The notes: generated by a model not told the origin, from the sequence alone. Counted from the stretch's first letter, positions 15,554-24,848 are shown. The stretch: 64,000 bases of DNA from Flammeovirgaceae bacterium UBA2338 (GCA_002344795.1 DDUM01000020.1:172118-236117), one strand, 5' to 3'. Numbers and translations are program-made.

Positions 15554-16575
15554 GTATTGGAGTAGATATTCAATTCATCGTCTCCAACCATCTCACTGTT
15601 GCCTGCTTCTTTGTCAATGAACGGTGCGCCAATTCCAGACTTAAACCTTTGCCCTGAAGTGAATACCCTGGCTTCATCCCATAAACCTTCAGACAAGAAA
15701 GTTTTGATTGTTTGTGCTCCTCCTTCAACAATTAGAGATTGAATATTTCGATCGAATAAGTTAGCAAGCATATCATCCAAAAGATGCTCCTTTTCCAAAA
15801 GATGATACTCCACATTATCTTTAATGTCCTGCCTCACATTGTTGTAGCAAATGGTGGGAGTAGTTCCGTCAAATAAATGAAGCGATGGATCTAAATTTAA
15901 TTTAGGATCAATAACTATCCTAACAGGGTTTCTGCCCGTCCAATTCCGAGCCGTTAATTTTGGGTTATCATGCAGTGCGGTATTATACCCCACCAAAATT
16001 GAATCCTCTTCTGTGCGCCATTTATGCACCAATTTTCTTGAGTACTCATTACTGATCCATTTAGAATCATAGTTTTCCCTGGCAATAAAACCATCCGAGG
16101 TATGCGCCCATTTCAAAATGACAAACGGTCTCTTTTGCTTAAAGAAAGTAAAAAAACGCTTATTCAGTTCGCGGCCTTCGCCCTCCAAAACTTCGGTACT
16201 CACTTCAATTCCAGCGCCATTTAATTTGTTGATGCCCTTCCCTGCCACCAGGGGATTGGGGTCAACATTGGCAATAACAACGCGTTTTACCTGATGTTTT
16301 ACAAGCAGGTCAACACAAGGAGGTGTTTTCCCCGTATGTGCACAGGGCTCCAGGTTGACATAAACTACGGAGTCTTTAAGAACAGATTTATCCTTCACTG
16401 CATTTACCGCATTAACTTCTGCATGGGCTTCACCATATTTGCGATGCCAGCCTTCTCCAATTATTTTATCATCATGTACAATTACACACCCTACCAAAGG
16501 ATTCGGGCTCACATGACCTGTTCCATTTTTGGCCAACTCCATGGCGCGAAGCATATAAAATTTGTCAGAGATCAT
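15550..16575 (-). CDS. ribD: Bifunctional riboflavin biosynthesis deaminase/reductase RibD
   Basis: A 341-residue enzyme performing the second and third steps of riboflavin synthesis. The N-terminal cytidine-deaminase-like domain has the zinc motif HAEVNAV (about residue 48) and PCAHTGKTPPC (about 74-84). The C-terminal reductase domain (about 145-341) begins RPFVILKWAHTSDGF and has the NADPH-binding VEGGAQTI near 280. The frame extends to an upstream TTG, but ATG at 16575 fits the family start (MISDKFYMLRAMELA). It is divergent from prmC across only 35 bp. No FMN riboswitch is recognisable in that short spacer. Confidence 0.95.
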   Translation of the reverse strand: MISDKFYMLRAMELAKNGTGHVSPNPLVGCVIVHDDKIIGEGWHRKYGEAHAEVNAVNAVKDKSVLKDSVVYVNLEPCAHTGKTPPCVDLLVKHQVKRVVIANVDPNPLVAGKGINKLNGAGIEVSTEVLEGEGRELNKRFFTFFKQKRPFVILKWAHTSDGFIARENYDSKWISNEYSRKLVHKWRTEEDSILVGYNTALHDNPKLTARNWTGRNPVRIVIDPKLNLDPSLHLFDGTTPTICYNNVRQDIKDNVEYHLLEKEHLLDDMLANLFDRNIQSLIVEGGAQTIKTFLSEGLWDEARVFTSGQRFKSGIGAPFIDKEAGNSEMVGDDELNIYSNT

Positions 16576-16610
16576 TTCAATTATGTAACATTGCAAAGAT
16601 CAATTAAGCC

Positions 16611-17459
16611 ATGCCCAATTCCAAAGAGGTCTTTAGTTGGACCGTTGACCAAATCACATTAGATGAACATCCTGAAGAAATCAGGAGCATCATCTATTTA
16701 ATGCTGGAGAAAAAATTCAACATTACTAAATCAAATATTATTGCTGCAAGGGATATCCCTGACTTTAATCAGGGGGAGTTACATTCAATAGTAAAGAGAA
16801 TTAATAAAGGGGAACCTATCCAGTATATTATTGGAACGCAAGAATTCTACGGAAGAAGTTTTAATGTTGACCCTTCTGTATTGATTCCGAGGCCGGAAAC
16901 AGAATTACTTATTTCTACAGTTATTGATCATTTAAATATGTCAAGAATCGATTCCCCAAAAATTCTTGACATTGGCACAGGGAGTGGTTGTATTCCCATA
17001 ACACTTCAATTGGTGCTGGACGCTAAGGATGTTACCGGAATAGACATAAGTGAAAAAGCAATTGCCACTGCAAGAAGCAATAACCAATTGCACAACACCC
17101 AGGTTAATTTTCAGCTGGCAGATGTATTGAACGATCCGTTCCCGGACAATCATTATGATATCATTGTCAGCAATCCTCCTTATGTGACCGAACGAGAAAA
17201 ATCAGGCATGAAAATCAATGTACTAAATTTCGAGCCACACAATGCATTGTTTGTACCTGATAACGACCCTTTGCTTTTTTACAAGGTCATCGCAGAGAAA
17301 AGTAAAATTTGTCTCAATTATGGAGGGATAGTGGTGGTGGAAATAAATCAACTATATGCAAATGATATTGAGTTGATCTTTATGACCAATTCATTTCGCT
17401 TTGTTCAAACCATCAAGGATCTTTCTGGAAAGGACAGGATTGTAAAAGCAATCCTTTAA
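16611..17459 (+). CDS. prmC: Peptide chain release factor N5-glutamine methyltransferase PrmC
   Basis: A 282-residue SAM-dependent enzyme that methylates the Gln of the GGQ motif in release factors RF1 and RF2. The catalytic NPPY motif is at residues 188-191 in IIVSNPPYVTERE. The SAM motif ILDIGTGSGCIPI lies near 117-129 and the helical N-terminal substrate domain near 1-85 (with IQYIIGTQEFYGR). Length is normal. ATG at 16611 is the only reasonable start and lies just after the ribD divergent start. Confidence 0.95.
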   Translation: MPNSKEVFSWTVDQITLDEHPEEIRSIIYLMLEKKFNITKSNIIAARDIPDFNQGELHSIVKRINKGEPIQYIIGTQEFYGRSFNVDPSVLIPRPETELLISTVIDHLNMSRIDSPKILDIGTGSGCIPITLQLVLDAKDVTGIDISEKAIATARSNNQLHNTQVNFQLADVLNDPFPDNHYDIIVSNPPYVTEREKSGMKINVLNFEPHNALFVPDNDPLLFYKVIAEKSKICLNYGGIVVVEINQLYANDIELIFMTNSFRFVQTIKDLSGKDRIVKAIL

Positions 17460-17466
17460 GGCGCAA

Positions 17467-17570
17467 CAAAAAAAGGCCGCCTCAAAAATCAGTTCGTCAT
17501 TGCCTGTCTGGGCATATAGGCGATGAAGTCCTAATTAGACTTTTGAGACAGTCTCTTCATTTAAATCAGC
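17467..17570. terminator. Structured convergent spacer with CTCAAAA/TTTTGAG inverted repeat, between prmC and rocD
   Basis: CCTCAAAA near 17481 and TTTTGAGACAG near 17541 form inverted arms around an inner GCCTGTCTGGGCATATAGGC stem. An A-rich run precedes it, giving a T run for the minus-strand gene. It is probably a bidirectional terminator region; the minus strand contains the CTGTCTCAAAAG core seen at two other places in the window. Confidence 0.5.
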
Positions 17571-17574
17571 TGAT

Positions 17575-18813
17575 CTATTTCTTAAAGTTGGTAACTACCT
17601 TCTCAATAATATCACAGCATTCATGAATCTGCTCTTCGGTCATAACCAACGGAGGGGCAAAGCGAATAATATTTCCATGAGTAGGCTTAGCCAATAGGCC
17701 ATTCTCTTTTAGTTGTACACATATGTTCCAGGCTGTTTTACTGTCTGGTGTGTCATTCACAACTACCGCATTGAGCAGACCCTTTCCACGCACTAGTGTA
17801 ACCAAATCACATTTTTGGATCAATGCATTCATTCTCTCTCTAAAAATCTTCCCGAGTTTTTCTGCGTTTTCGGCCAACCTCTCTTCTATAACTACTTCCA
17901 GTGCTGCTTTACACACCACAGCCGCCAATGGATTGCCCCCAAAAGTAGAACCATGTTGTCCAGGCTTTATTCCCAGCATAATTTCATCATCTGCCAGCAC
18001 ACAAGAAATTGGAAGTACACCTCCTGAAATCGCCTTTCCTAAGATTAAAAGATCAGGGCGAACACCTTCATAGTCACTTGCCAACATCTTTCCAGTGCGG
18101 GCAATCCCAGTTTGAATTTCATCTATCATCAACAGTACGTTGTTCTTCTTACACAACTCACTGGCTTTTTTCAAATACCCTTCAGATGGCACGTAAATAC
18201 CCGCCTCGCCCTGAATAGGTTCAATCAATAAGCATGCGACATTGGGGTTCTTAAGTTCTTGCTCCAGCACTGCTACATTGTCATATTCCACTACCTTGAA
18301 GCCGGGATTAAAAGGCCCAAAACCAGTTCTGGCCGATGGATCAGATGAAGCTGAAATGATGGTGGTTGTTCTTCCGTGAAAGTTTTTCTCAGCAGTAAGT
18401 ATGATCGCTTGATTTTCCGGAATTCCTTTCACATTATATCCCCACTTCCTTACCAGTTTGATACCTGTTTCTACACCCTCGGCACCGCTATTCATAAATA
18501 GCACCTTGTCATACGCAAATAATTCACAGATAAATTTTTCTGCAATCCCAAGCTTATCATTATAAAATGCCCGGGAAACAAGTGTCAGTTGTTTTGCCTG
18601 ATCAATCAGTGCATTTATTATTCGGGGATGGCAATGCCCCTGGTTAACTGCGCTATAAGCCGAAAGAAAATCGTAATATCGTTTCCCCTCAACGTCCCAA
18701 AGAAAAACTCCTTCCCCTTTGCTTAAAACAACATCAATTGGGTTGTAATTATGGGCTCCATATTTTTGTTCTAATGCTATTGCCTCCTGGCTTGTTGTGC
18801 TTGCAGTTTCCAT
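17575..18813 (-). CDS. rocD: Ornithine--oxo-acid aminotransferase
   Basis: A 412-residue class III PLP aminotransferase converting ornithine and 2-oxoglutarate to glutamate semialdehyde and glutamate. Typical blocks are present: HNYNPIDVVLSKGEGVFLWD near the start, MNSGAEGVETGIKLVRKW near residue 105, the PLP-Asp in MIDEIQTGIARTG and the Schiff-base Lys in LLILGKAISGG near 255. It is cytoplasmic, linking ornithine with proline and glutamate. It stands alone and converges with prmC. Confidence 0.95.
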   Translation of the reverse strand: METASTTSQEAIALEQKYGAHNYNPIDVVLSKGEGVFLWDVEGKRYYDFLSAYSAVNQGHCHPRIINALIDQAKQLTLVSRAFYNDKLGIAEKFICELFAYDKVLFMNSGAEGVETGIKLVRKWGYNVKGIPENQAIILTAEKNFHGRTTTIISASSDPSARTGFGPFNPGFKVVEYDNVAVLEQELKNPNVACLLIEPIQGEAGIYVPSEGYLKKASELCKKNNVLLMIDEIQTGIARTGKMLASDYEGVRPDLLILGKAISGGVLPISCVLADDEIMLGIKPGQHGSTFGGNPLAAVVCKAALEVVIEERLAENAEKLGKIFRERMNALIQKCDLVTLVRGKGLLNAVVVNDTPDSKTAWNICVQLKENGLLAKPTHGNIIRFAPPLVMTEEQIHECCDIIEKVVTNFKK

Positions 18814-18999
18814 AGTAGATAAATTACTTTAATAAAATGATACAGAACTGTACGCCACCAGGTATAAATAGGCTCTTCAATTACTCCAAAACCTGCCAAT
18901 AAATGGCGCCATCTGATGCACGCAAAGATATATCATTTGCCCCCAATCGCCTAAGAAGATGGGGTTGGGCTTGCGGTTTTTTGCCCTAACTTTACAGCG

Positions 19000-20313
19000 A
19001 TGGAAATAGTGATTTTGCTCGCGGGAATTGTGATTGGTGCTATCGCTGGATGGTTGATTGCAAAATATAAGTATTCTGCCGATGGTGGCTCACTGGCCAT
19101 CGAACAGGAGAAGACACGCGCCTTAACCAGTCAGACATTAGAGTTGAAAAAAGAGCTGGAGCACCTCCGTCACACTAATCTTGAATTGAACACGAGTTTA
19201 TCTGCCACCGAAGCCAACTATCGCAATCTCCAGGAAAAATTGGCCGACCAAAAGAAAGAATTAGAAACTTTACAAGAGAAATTTTCGGTTCAATTTGAAA
19301 ATTTGGCCAATAGAATCTTTGAGGAAAAGAGTAAAAAATTTACCGAGCAGAATAAGACCAACATGACCGATGTGTTAAAACCATTGGGAGAAAAAATTAT
19401 AGAATTCGAAAAGCGAATCGACTTATCTCATAAAGATTCCATTGAAAAAAATGCCAGCCTCTTTAATGAGCTTAAAAACTTAAAAGAACTCAATCTTCAA
19501 ATGGGCGAAGATGCCCGTAACTTAACCCGCGCCCTAAAAAGTGACACCAAAACACAGGGTTCGTGGGGAGAACTAATCCTCGAAACCATTCTCGAAAAAT
19601 CCGGATTGGAAAAAGGGAGAGAATACACGGTGCAAGAAACTTTCTATACAGAGGATGGCAGGAGACAAAGACCCGATGTAATCATCAACCTACCAGAATC
19701 AAGGCATATTATTATCGATTCCAAGGTGAGTTTAACCGCCTACAACAACTATGTAAATGCTGAAAAAGACGATGAACGAGATGCACAGGTAAAGTTGCAT
19801 ATGCAATCGATCAAGCAGCACATGCGCATTCTCACGGACAAAAATTACCAGAAAAATTACAGCGACAATGGGCTTGATTTTGTGATCATGTTTATTCCCA
19901 TTGAAACTGCTTATCTACTGGCCATCCAAACCGATCCTAAGCTTTATGAAGAGGCTTTTGATAAAAGAATTGTTTTCGTAAGTCCAACATTACTCCTTCC
20001 CTCTTTACAATTGATTAAAAGTGTGTGGCGCCAAGAACATCAAAATAGAAATGTGATTGAGATCGCAAAAAGAGCTGGAGATCTATACGACAAGTTCGTT
20101 GGGTTTACTGAAGACTTGCTTACACTCGGCCGTCACTTGAATTCTTCCAAAAAATTCTATGAGGAGTCCATGAAAAAATTGTCTGTGGGTAATGGCAATA
20201 TTGTAAGCAAAGTAGAGAACCTGAAGAAATTAGGTGCAAAAGCAGAGAAGACCATTGACCAACAACTACTGGGGAGAGCGGAGGATCAGGGTGACCTCTT
20301 TGGTCAATCATAA
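19000..20313 (+). CDS. rmuC: DNA recombination protein RmuC
   Basis: A 437-residue protein with an N-terminal membrane anchor (IVILLAGIVIGAIAGWLIA, residues 3-21), a long coiled coil to about residue 170, and the RmuC nuclease-like domain (about 180-370). Family landmarks include TQGSWGELILETILEKSGL, RRQRPDVIINLP and IIDSKVSLTAY. Genetics in E. coli link RmuC with limiting inversion at short repeats; biochemical activity is poorly known. The 186-bp region before it ends with TAACTTTAC, a probable promoter. Confidence 0.93.
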   Translation: MEIVILLAGIVIGAIAGWLIAKYKYSADGGSLAIEQEKTRALTSQTLELKKELEHLRHTNLELNTSLSATEANYRNLQEKLADQKKELETLQEKFSVQFENLANRIFEEKSKKFTEQNKTNMTDVLKPLGEKIIEFEKRIDLSHKDSIEKNASLFNELKNLKELNLQMGEDARNLTRALKSDTKTQGSWGELILETILEKSGLEKGREYTVQETFYTEDGRRQRPDVIINLPESRHIIIDSKVSLTAYNNYVNAEKDDERDAQVKLHMQSIKQHMRILTDKNYQKNYSDNGLDFVIMFIPIETAYLLAIQTDPKLYEEAFDKRIVFVSPTLLLPSLQLIKSVWRQEHQNRNVIEIAKRAGDLYDKFVGFTEDLLTLGRHLNSSKKFYEESMKKLSVGNGNIVSKVENLKKLGAKAEKTIDQQLLGRAEDQGDLFGQS

Positions 20314-20360
20314 AATGATCAATAAATTTTTGCGCCTTTAGATTTATTAATTGGATTGAG

Positions 20361-20735
20361 ATGAAATTAACAGCGGATAATAAGCTTAAAAAAATAATCG
20401 TGGTGGGCGATCGGGTATTGATCAAGCCTAAAAAACAAAATGACAAAACTGCCAGCGGACTTTATCTTCCTCCAGGTGTTCAGGAAAAGGAAAAAATTCA
20501 AAGTGGGTATATTATAAAAGTGGGACCTGGCTATCCGCTCCCCACACCTGTAGATGAAGAGGACATGTGGAAAGGCAAAGAAGATATCGTTAAGTACCTT
20601 CCCTTACAAGCGCATGAAGGTGACCTGGCCATCTTTTTACAGAAAGGTGCGGTGGAAGTGATTTATGAAAATGAAAGATATTTCATTGTTCCGCAGTCAT
20701 CGATACTCATGCTTGAACGAGAAGAGGATTTATAA
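20361..20735 (+). CDS. GroES-like co-chaperone family protein, stand-alone
   Basis: A 124-residue protein with a GroES/Cpn10 fold signature: VGDRVLIKPKKQNDKTASGLYLPPG near residues 14-38 and GYIIKVGPGYP near 51. It is longer than GroES and has an insert with DEEDMWKGKEDIVKYLPLQ in the region between the usual roof and the C-terminal strand. No groEL is adjacent, so it is more likely a GroES-like paralogue than the canonical co-chaperone. Its stop overlaps the ATG of the next gene (TAATG), which implies coupled translation with a 70-residue partner. Confidence 0.8.
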   Translation: MKLTADNKLKKIIVVGDRVLIKPKKQNDKTASGLYLPPGVQEKEKIQSGYIIKVGPGYPLPTPVDEEDMWKGKEDIVKYLPLQAHEGDLAIFLQKGAVEVIYENERYFIVPQSSILMLEREEDL

Positions 20736-20947
20736 TGGCTGGCCTTTCATTTGATGTGCTCAGGGTCGGGAAAAAATACCGCCTTACAAATTATGGCGAC
20801 AAATACGACTTTATCATTGAATCCATTTTGGCCAATGGAGACTTCAAGGTAAAAGATATTCATACCCTGGAAAGATATTTGCTGAAGGACACCCTAAAGT
20901 TCGGGACTGGGGGCGATTTTCGCCTGGATGAATTAAGAACAGGTTAA
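20735..20947 (+). CDS. Small hypothetical protein coupled to the GroES-like gene
   Basis: A 70-residue protein starting within the stop of the GroES-like gene. It has no signal peptide or membrane segment and a mix of charged and beta-prone residues (GKKYRLTNYGDKYDFIIE, then DFKVKDIHTLERYLLKD). The beginning resembles short SH3-like or Tudor-like beta folds, but this is only an impression. I do not recognise the family. The translational coupling suggests it works with the GroES-like protein. Confidence 0.65.
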   Translation: MAGLSFDVLRVGKKYRLTNYGDKYDFIIESILANGDFKVKDIHTLERYLLKDTLKFGTGGDFRLDELRTG

Positions 20948-21020
20948 AACACTCCTCTGCTTTTTTGCGTAAGCACAGGAGGAATAGGATATTTATTGAA
21001 TATTTCAAATAATAAATTTT

Positions 21021-22478
21021 ATGTATTTACGGCTAATTACAATTCTTTATCTGAGTAGCTTTTCTTTATTCGCACAAAGTGATCTTCCCACTGATTTTCT
21101 ATCAAAAGAATTTCACAAAGAGCGGAGACAAAAACTTCGCGAAAAACTACCTCCCAATTCGGTGGCAGTATTTTTTGCAAATCCGGTTCGCAATCGTGCC
21201 AATGATGTGGATTTCATTTATCATCAAGATCCCAACTTTTTATACCTTACCGGGTATAAAGAACCTCATGCCGTATTGCTGATTTTCAAAGACAATCAAA
21301 CCTCAGCCAACGGAAAATCCTATGATGAAATCATATTCGTACAGCCGCGAAACGCCATGAGAGAAATGTGGACAGGGCGAAGACTGGGTGACGAAGGGAC
21401 AAGGAATTTATTAGGGTTGGAGCAGTCTTTTGACAACACAGAGTTCAAGAAATACAATGTAGATTTCAGCAAGTTTGATCAGGTACTATTTTATGATTTC
21501 TTTAATGATGTAAGAGACGATCCATCTGATCCATCCGATCTCTACAGTCTGATTGAAGATTTCAAAGTAAAAGTCAATTACGAATCCAAAAACAACATCA
21601 ACGTTTCGCTTGAGCAAAGAAAAAATAATCTAAATCTAACTGTGCTTGATGGATACATGAAAGCCCTGAGGGGGATAAAAACAGAAGAGGAGTTAGCATT
21701 GATTCGAAAAGCAGTTCAAATTTCATGTCAGGGACAGATAGAAGTGATGAAGGCACTAAAACCAGGTATGTCTGAAAGAGAAATTCAAGGTGTGCACGAA
21801 TTTGTATTCAAAAAATACCAGGCCGAAGATGTTGGCTACCCCTCTATCGTAGGCGCTGGGCACAACGGATGTATCCTTCATTATATTGAAAATTATCAGC
21901 CCGAGGTTTCTTCAAAGGAGTTGATTTTGATGGATCTTGGCGCTGAGTATCGCGGATATACTGCCGATGTGACGAGAACCATTCCCATTAGCGGCAAATT
22001 TACGCCTGATCAAAAAGCCATCTATGACATCGTGTTGAAGGCTCAGGAAGCTGCCATGAAAAAAGTAAAGCCGGGTGTTAGTTTTGCGGAACTTAACCAG
22101 GTGACGAAAGACGTTGTGAACAAGGGTCTGAAAGATTTGGGGATTATAAAATCTGTAGATGAAGATCATTTGTATTATCCACATGGTTGCTGCCATCACA
22201 TAGGATTGGATGTACACGACAAAGGGTTTCGGGATGCCATTCAAGAGAACATGACATTCACCATAGAACCTGGAATTTATATTCCGGAAAACAGCAATTG
22301 CGATCCCCGTTGGTGGGGCATAGCCGTGCGTATTGAAGATGATTTCAGATCAACTAAAAACGGGTATGAACATCTTTCGGATCTCGCCCCTCGCACAACA
22401 GAAGATATTGAAGCCACCATGAAGCTGCCAAGTCCATTGGACAATTTTATCCTCCCTGACTTGAAAAATAAAAAGTAG
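21021..22478 (+). CDS. pepP: Exported Xaa-Pro aminopeptidase (M24B, aminopeptidase P)
   Basis: A 485-residue metallopeptidase with a signal peptide ending SLFAQS (about residue 20). Residues about 24-175 are the aminopeptidase P N-terminal domain (REKLPPNSVAVFFANPVRNR). The M24 pita-bread domain carries the metal ligands: Asp pair in DLGAEYRGYTADVTRTIP, His in CCHHIGLDVHD, and Glu residues in FTIEPGIYIPE and AVRIEDD. It removes N-terminal residues preceding proline, here probably in the periplasm. Cytoplasmic aminopeptidase P lacks the signal peptide, so this is a secreted type. Confidence 0.92.
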   Translation: MYLRLITILYLSSFSLFAQSDLPTDFLSKEFHKERRQKLREKLPPNSVAVFFANPVRNRANDVDFIYHQDPNFLYLTGYKEPHAVLLIFKDNQTSANGKSYDEIIFVQPRNAMREMWTGRRLGDEGTRNLLGLEQSFDNTEFKKYNVDFSKFDQVLFYDFFNDVRDDPSDPSDLYSLIEDFKVKVNYESKNNINVSLEQRKNNLNLTVLDGYMKALRGIKTEEELALIRKAVQISCQGQIEVMKALKPGMSEREIQGVHEFVFKKYQAEDVGYPSIVGAGHNGCILHYIENYQPEVSSKELILMDLGAEYRGYTADVTRTIPISGKFTPDQKAIYDIVLKAQEAAMKKVKPGVSFAELNQVTKDVVNKGLKDLGIIKSVDEDHLYYPHGCCHHIGLDVHDKGFRDAIQENMTFTIEPGIYIPENSNCDPRWWGIAVRIEDDFRSTKNGYEHLSDLAPRTTEDIEATMKLPSPLDNFILPDLKNKK

Positions 22479-22538
22479 GTTACTGCAAATTGCAATCGTA
22501 GTATTTTTTGTGTTCATTCGATGATTTGAACCAATACT

Positions 22539-24272
22539 ATGATTGCAATTCGCAGAATTTATGATCACAACAATCCAGTTAATCAAAATGCATTAGCCCA
22601 ATGCAAAGAAATACTGGTTGCTCAATTTCCACACCTAACGCCTTCAGAGGCAGATGAAATTTTTGTTGCCGCCAAAAATCCACTGGCGGTACATTTTCGT
22701 TATGTTATCCTTGTGGCAGAGGCTCGCAATAAAAAGGTAATAGGCCTGGTTGTTGCGTCATACTTTCCCAAAGAAAAATTTTACTTTCTTGATTATATCG
22801 CCTCCCACCATCAAAAAAGCAGGGGAGGCGTTGGCGGAGCCTTATATGAAAGGTTGCGCGAAGAAGCTGCTGCAAATAAAGTCATCGGAATATTTTTTGA
22901 TTGTCTATCTGATGAACCTGAACTATGCCTCAATGAAGTTGAAAGGAAGCAAAATATTGCAAGACTTCGGTTTTATGAGCGCTATGGTGCTCGCCCTATA
23001 GCAGGCACTCAATACGAGCTACCACGAAACGATGGCTCTGTTTTTCATTTGGTCTTTGAGGGACCCGGTGAAAAATCAGAACTCAAAGCATCTGATGGAA
23101 GAAAAATCATCAGGGCCATACTGGAGAAAAAACAAGGAGGAAAATGCTCTCCTGAATACATTAAGAAAGTTATTGACTCCATAAAAGGAACCTCCTTGCT
23201 ATTGAGAGAGAAGCGATATGTTAAAAAGGAGAAGTATATAGAAATAAAAAAGGAGATCCCTTCTGACAAAAAGATTGGATTGGTGATCAATGAAGGTCAT
23301 ATCATTCATCACGTCAGGGATAAGGGGTATTTGGAGTCTCCGATAAGAGTTAAGTCCATATTGAAGGAACTTGAAAAGGTTAAGATCTTTGAAAAGGCAG
23401 CCTCTAAAACTTATCCCGATAGCTGGGTGGAAGAAGTTCACCACCCCGAGTTCATCAGTTTTCTTAAAAAAGCATGTGCTGCGGCTAAGGATGGCGCCAT
23501 CCTTTACCCTGAAATTTTCCCTAAAAGATTTTCCCAACGCATCCCTCTCTCACCAGAGCACCAGATCGGCTATTATTGTATTGACAGCACTACTCCTATT
23601 CATGCCAATGCCTACAAAGCCTCGCGTGCAGCTGTCAATTGTACACTTACTGCAGCCGAACAGGTGCTCAATGGAAGGCAGATGGCCTATGCACTCGTGC
23701 GTCCACCGGGGCATCACGCAGAACGGAAATATTTTGGAGGATTTTGCTACTTAAATTCCAATGCAGTAGCTGCCAACTACCTCAGCAAAAAAGGCAAAGT
23801 GGTTATTCTGGATATCGATTACCATCATGGCAACGGGCAGCAAAATATTTTTTATGAACGCAGGGATGTTTACACTATCTCCATCCATGGCGACCCAGTG
23901 TACGCCTACCCTAACTTTACTGGTTTTGCGGATGAACGTGGATTGCATGAGGGCGAGGGTTACAACCTGAATATTCCTTTAAAGAAAGGGATCGATGGTA
24001 AACAATATCGAAAAGCTTTGGAGCTTGCCATTGATGAAATCAAAAAATTCAATCCCGCTTATTTGATCATTGCCCTCGGACTGGACACCGCTCAAGGTGA
24101 TCCTACCGGAACCTGGAGGCTGTCATCCCAGGATTTTGTTGAAAATGGAAAGATATTGGCAAAGCTCAATTTACCAACACTCATTGTTCAGGAAGGTGGA
24201 TATAAAAACAGAGATCTGGGAATCAATGCCCGTCACTTTTTTGAAGGGCTTTGGGAAGGGTATTATATGTAA
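22539..24272 (+). CDS. GNAT acetyltransferase fused to an HDAC-superfamily (acetylpolyamine amidohydrolase-like) deacetylase
   Basis: A 577-residue fusion. Residues about 1-180 form a GNAT acetyltransferase with the acetyl-CoA loop SRGGVGGALYERLREEA (about 94-110). A lysine-rich linker follows. Residues about 240-577 are an HDAC-like zinc deacetylase: the His pair in PPGHHA (389-394), zinc ligands in DIDYHHGNG (425-433), the third zinc ligand in GLDTAQGDP (from 514) and the catalytic Tyr in EGGY (552-555). All key residues are present. The segment YPNFTGFADERGLHEGEG resembles acetylpolyamine deacetylases. It is a single continuous frame with opposite activities in one chain. The substrate is not known; polyamines or small amines are the best guess. 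Confidence 0.88.
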   Translation: MIAIRRIYDHNNPVNQNALAQCKEILVAQFPHLTPSEADEIFVAAKNPLAVHFRYVILVAEARNKKVIGLVVASYFPKEKFYFLDYIASHHQKSRGGVGGALYERLREEAAANKVIGIFFDCLSDEPELCLNEVERKQNIARLRFYERYGARPIAGTQYELPRNDGSVFHLVFEGPGEKSELKASDGRKIIRAILEKKQGGKCSPEYIKKVIDSIKGTSLLLREKRYVKKEKYIEIKKEIPSDKKIGLVINEGHIIHHVRDKGYLESPIRVKSILKELEKVKIFEKAASKTYPDSWVEEVHHPEFISFLKKACAAAKDGAILYPEIFPKRFSQRIPLSPEHQIGYYCIDSTTPIHANAYKASRAAVNCTLTAAEQVLNGRQMAYALVRPPGHHAERKYFGGFCYLNSNAVAANYLSKKGKVVILDIDYHHGNGQQNIFYERRDVYTISIHGDPVYAYPNFTGFADERGLHEGEGYNLNIPLKKGIDGKQYRKALELAIDEIKKFNPAYLIIALGLDTAQGDPTGTWRLSSQDFVENGKILAKLNLPTLIVQEGGYKNRDLGINARHFFEGLWEGYYM

Positions 24273-24290
24273 TAGCATTCTACCCAAATT

Positions 24291-24326
24291 AAGAAATTCA
24301 CAACAGTTTACTATTGTGAATTTCTT
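24291..24326. terminator. Perfect 13-bp inverted repeat between convergent genes
   Basis: Arms AAGAAATTCACAA (24291-24303) and TTGTGAATTTCTT (24314-24326) enclose a 10-nt loop, with AT-rich flanks. It lies between the GNAT-HDAC gene and the convergent lipocalin-like gene and can act as a bidirectional terminator. Confidence 0.7.
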
Positions 24327-24345
24327 AATTAATAGTTCATTTTAA

Positions 24346-24750
24346 CTAAACCCTGATGTATGTTGACACGTTCTTACACCCTCCATCAGAAGCTTCATCC
24401 TGCTGGGTGATTGTCAATGTATTTCCTGAAACCTCAAAGGTAACAGTTATCGTTATCGTAATACCTCCTGAAGATTCAGTAATGCTAAGTTGGTTTCCAT
24501 TTATCGTATAAGGTATGGCTGGATCACTGCCAATTTTAACTGTATTTTCAGTCACAACGATTCGTTCGCATGAGGAGGTACATGTTGCTGACTCATTGTC
24601 ATCAGGATCTACACATCCGCTGGAGACAAAACTCTTTTCTTCCCAAGTACCAACTAGCGCAGCACCTGGTGTTTCATCATCATCTTTGCAGGAAGAAATA
24701 AGAATTGGCACAACAAAGATAAAAAGCAATACTTTAATGTAGGTTTTCAT
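24346..24750 (-). CDS. Lipocalin-like lipoprotein
   Basis: A 134-residue lipoprotein. The signal ends in the lipobox LISSC, so Cys20 would be acylated, followed by acidic residues. The mature part begins ALVGTWEEKSF, the usual opening of Bacteroidota lipocalin-like (DUF-type) small barrels, followed by strands with VTENTVKIG and GNTLTITQQD. Two more cysteine pairs may form disulfides (CVDPDD, TCTSSCER, GGCKN). The upstream TTG in frame would add nine residues; ATG 24750 is the better start. Ligand unknown. Confidence 0.78.
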   Translation of the reverse strand: MKTYIKVLLFIFVVPILISSCKDDDETPGAALVGTWEEKSFVSSGCVDPDDNESATCTSSCERIVVTENTVKIGSDPAIPYTINGNQLSITESSGGITITITVTFEVSGNTLTITQQDEASDGGCKNVSTYIRV

Positions 24751-24848
24751 ATAGTAGGCTGGTTGGTTATAGTGCAAATTTATGGATTATACACAATATT
24801 TAATTTGCAATAATGTAACAAATATTACCTCCATCCGGTTGTTACCTA

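Noticed and set aside
16576..16610. FMN riboswitch ahead of ribD
   Set aside because: The spacer to prmC is only 35 bp, too short for the element, and no conserved core was seen.
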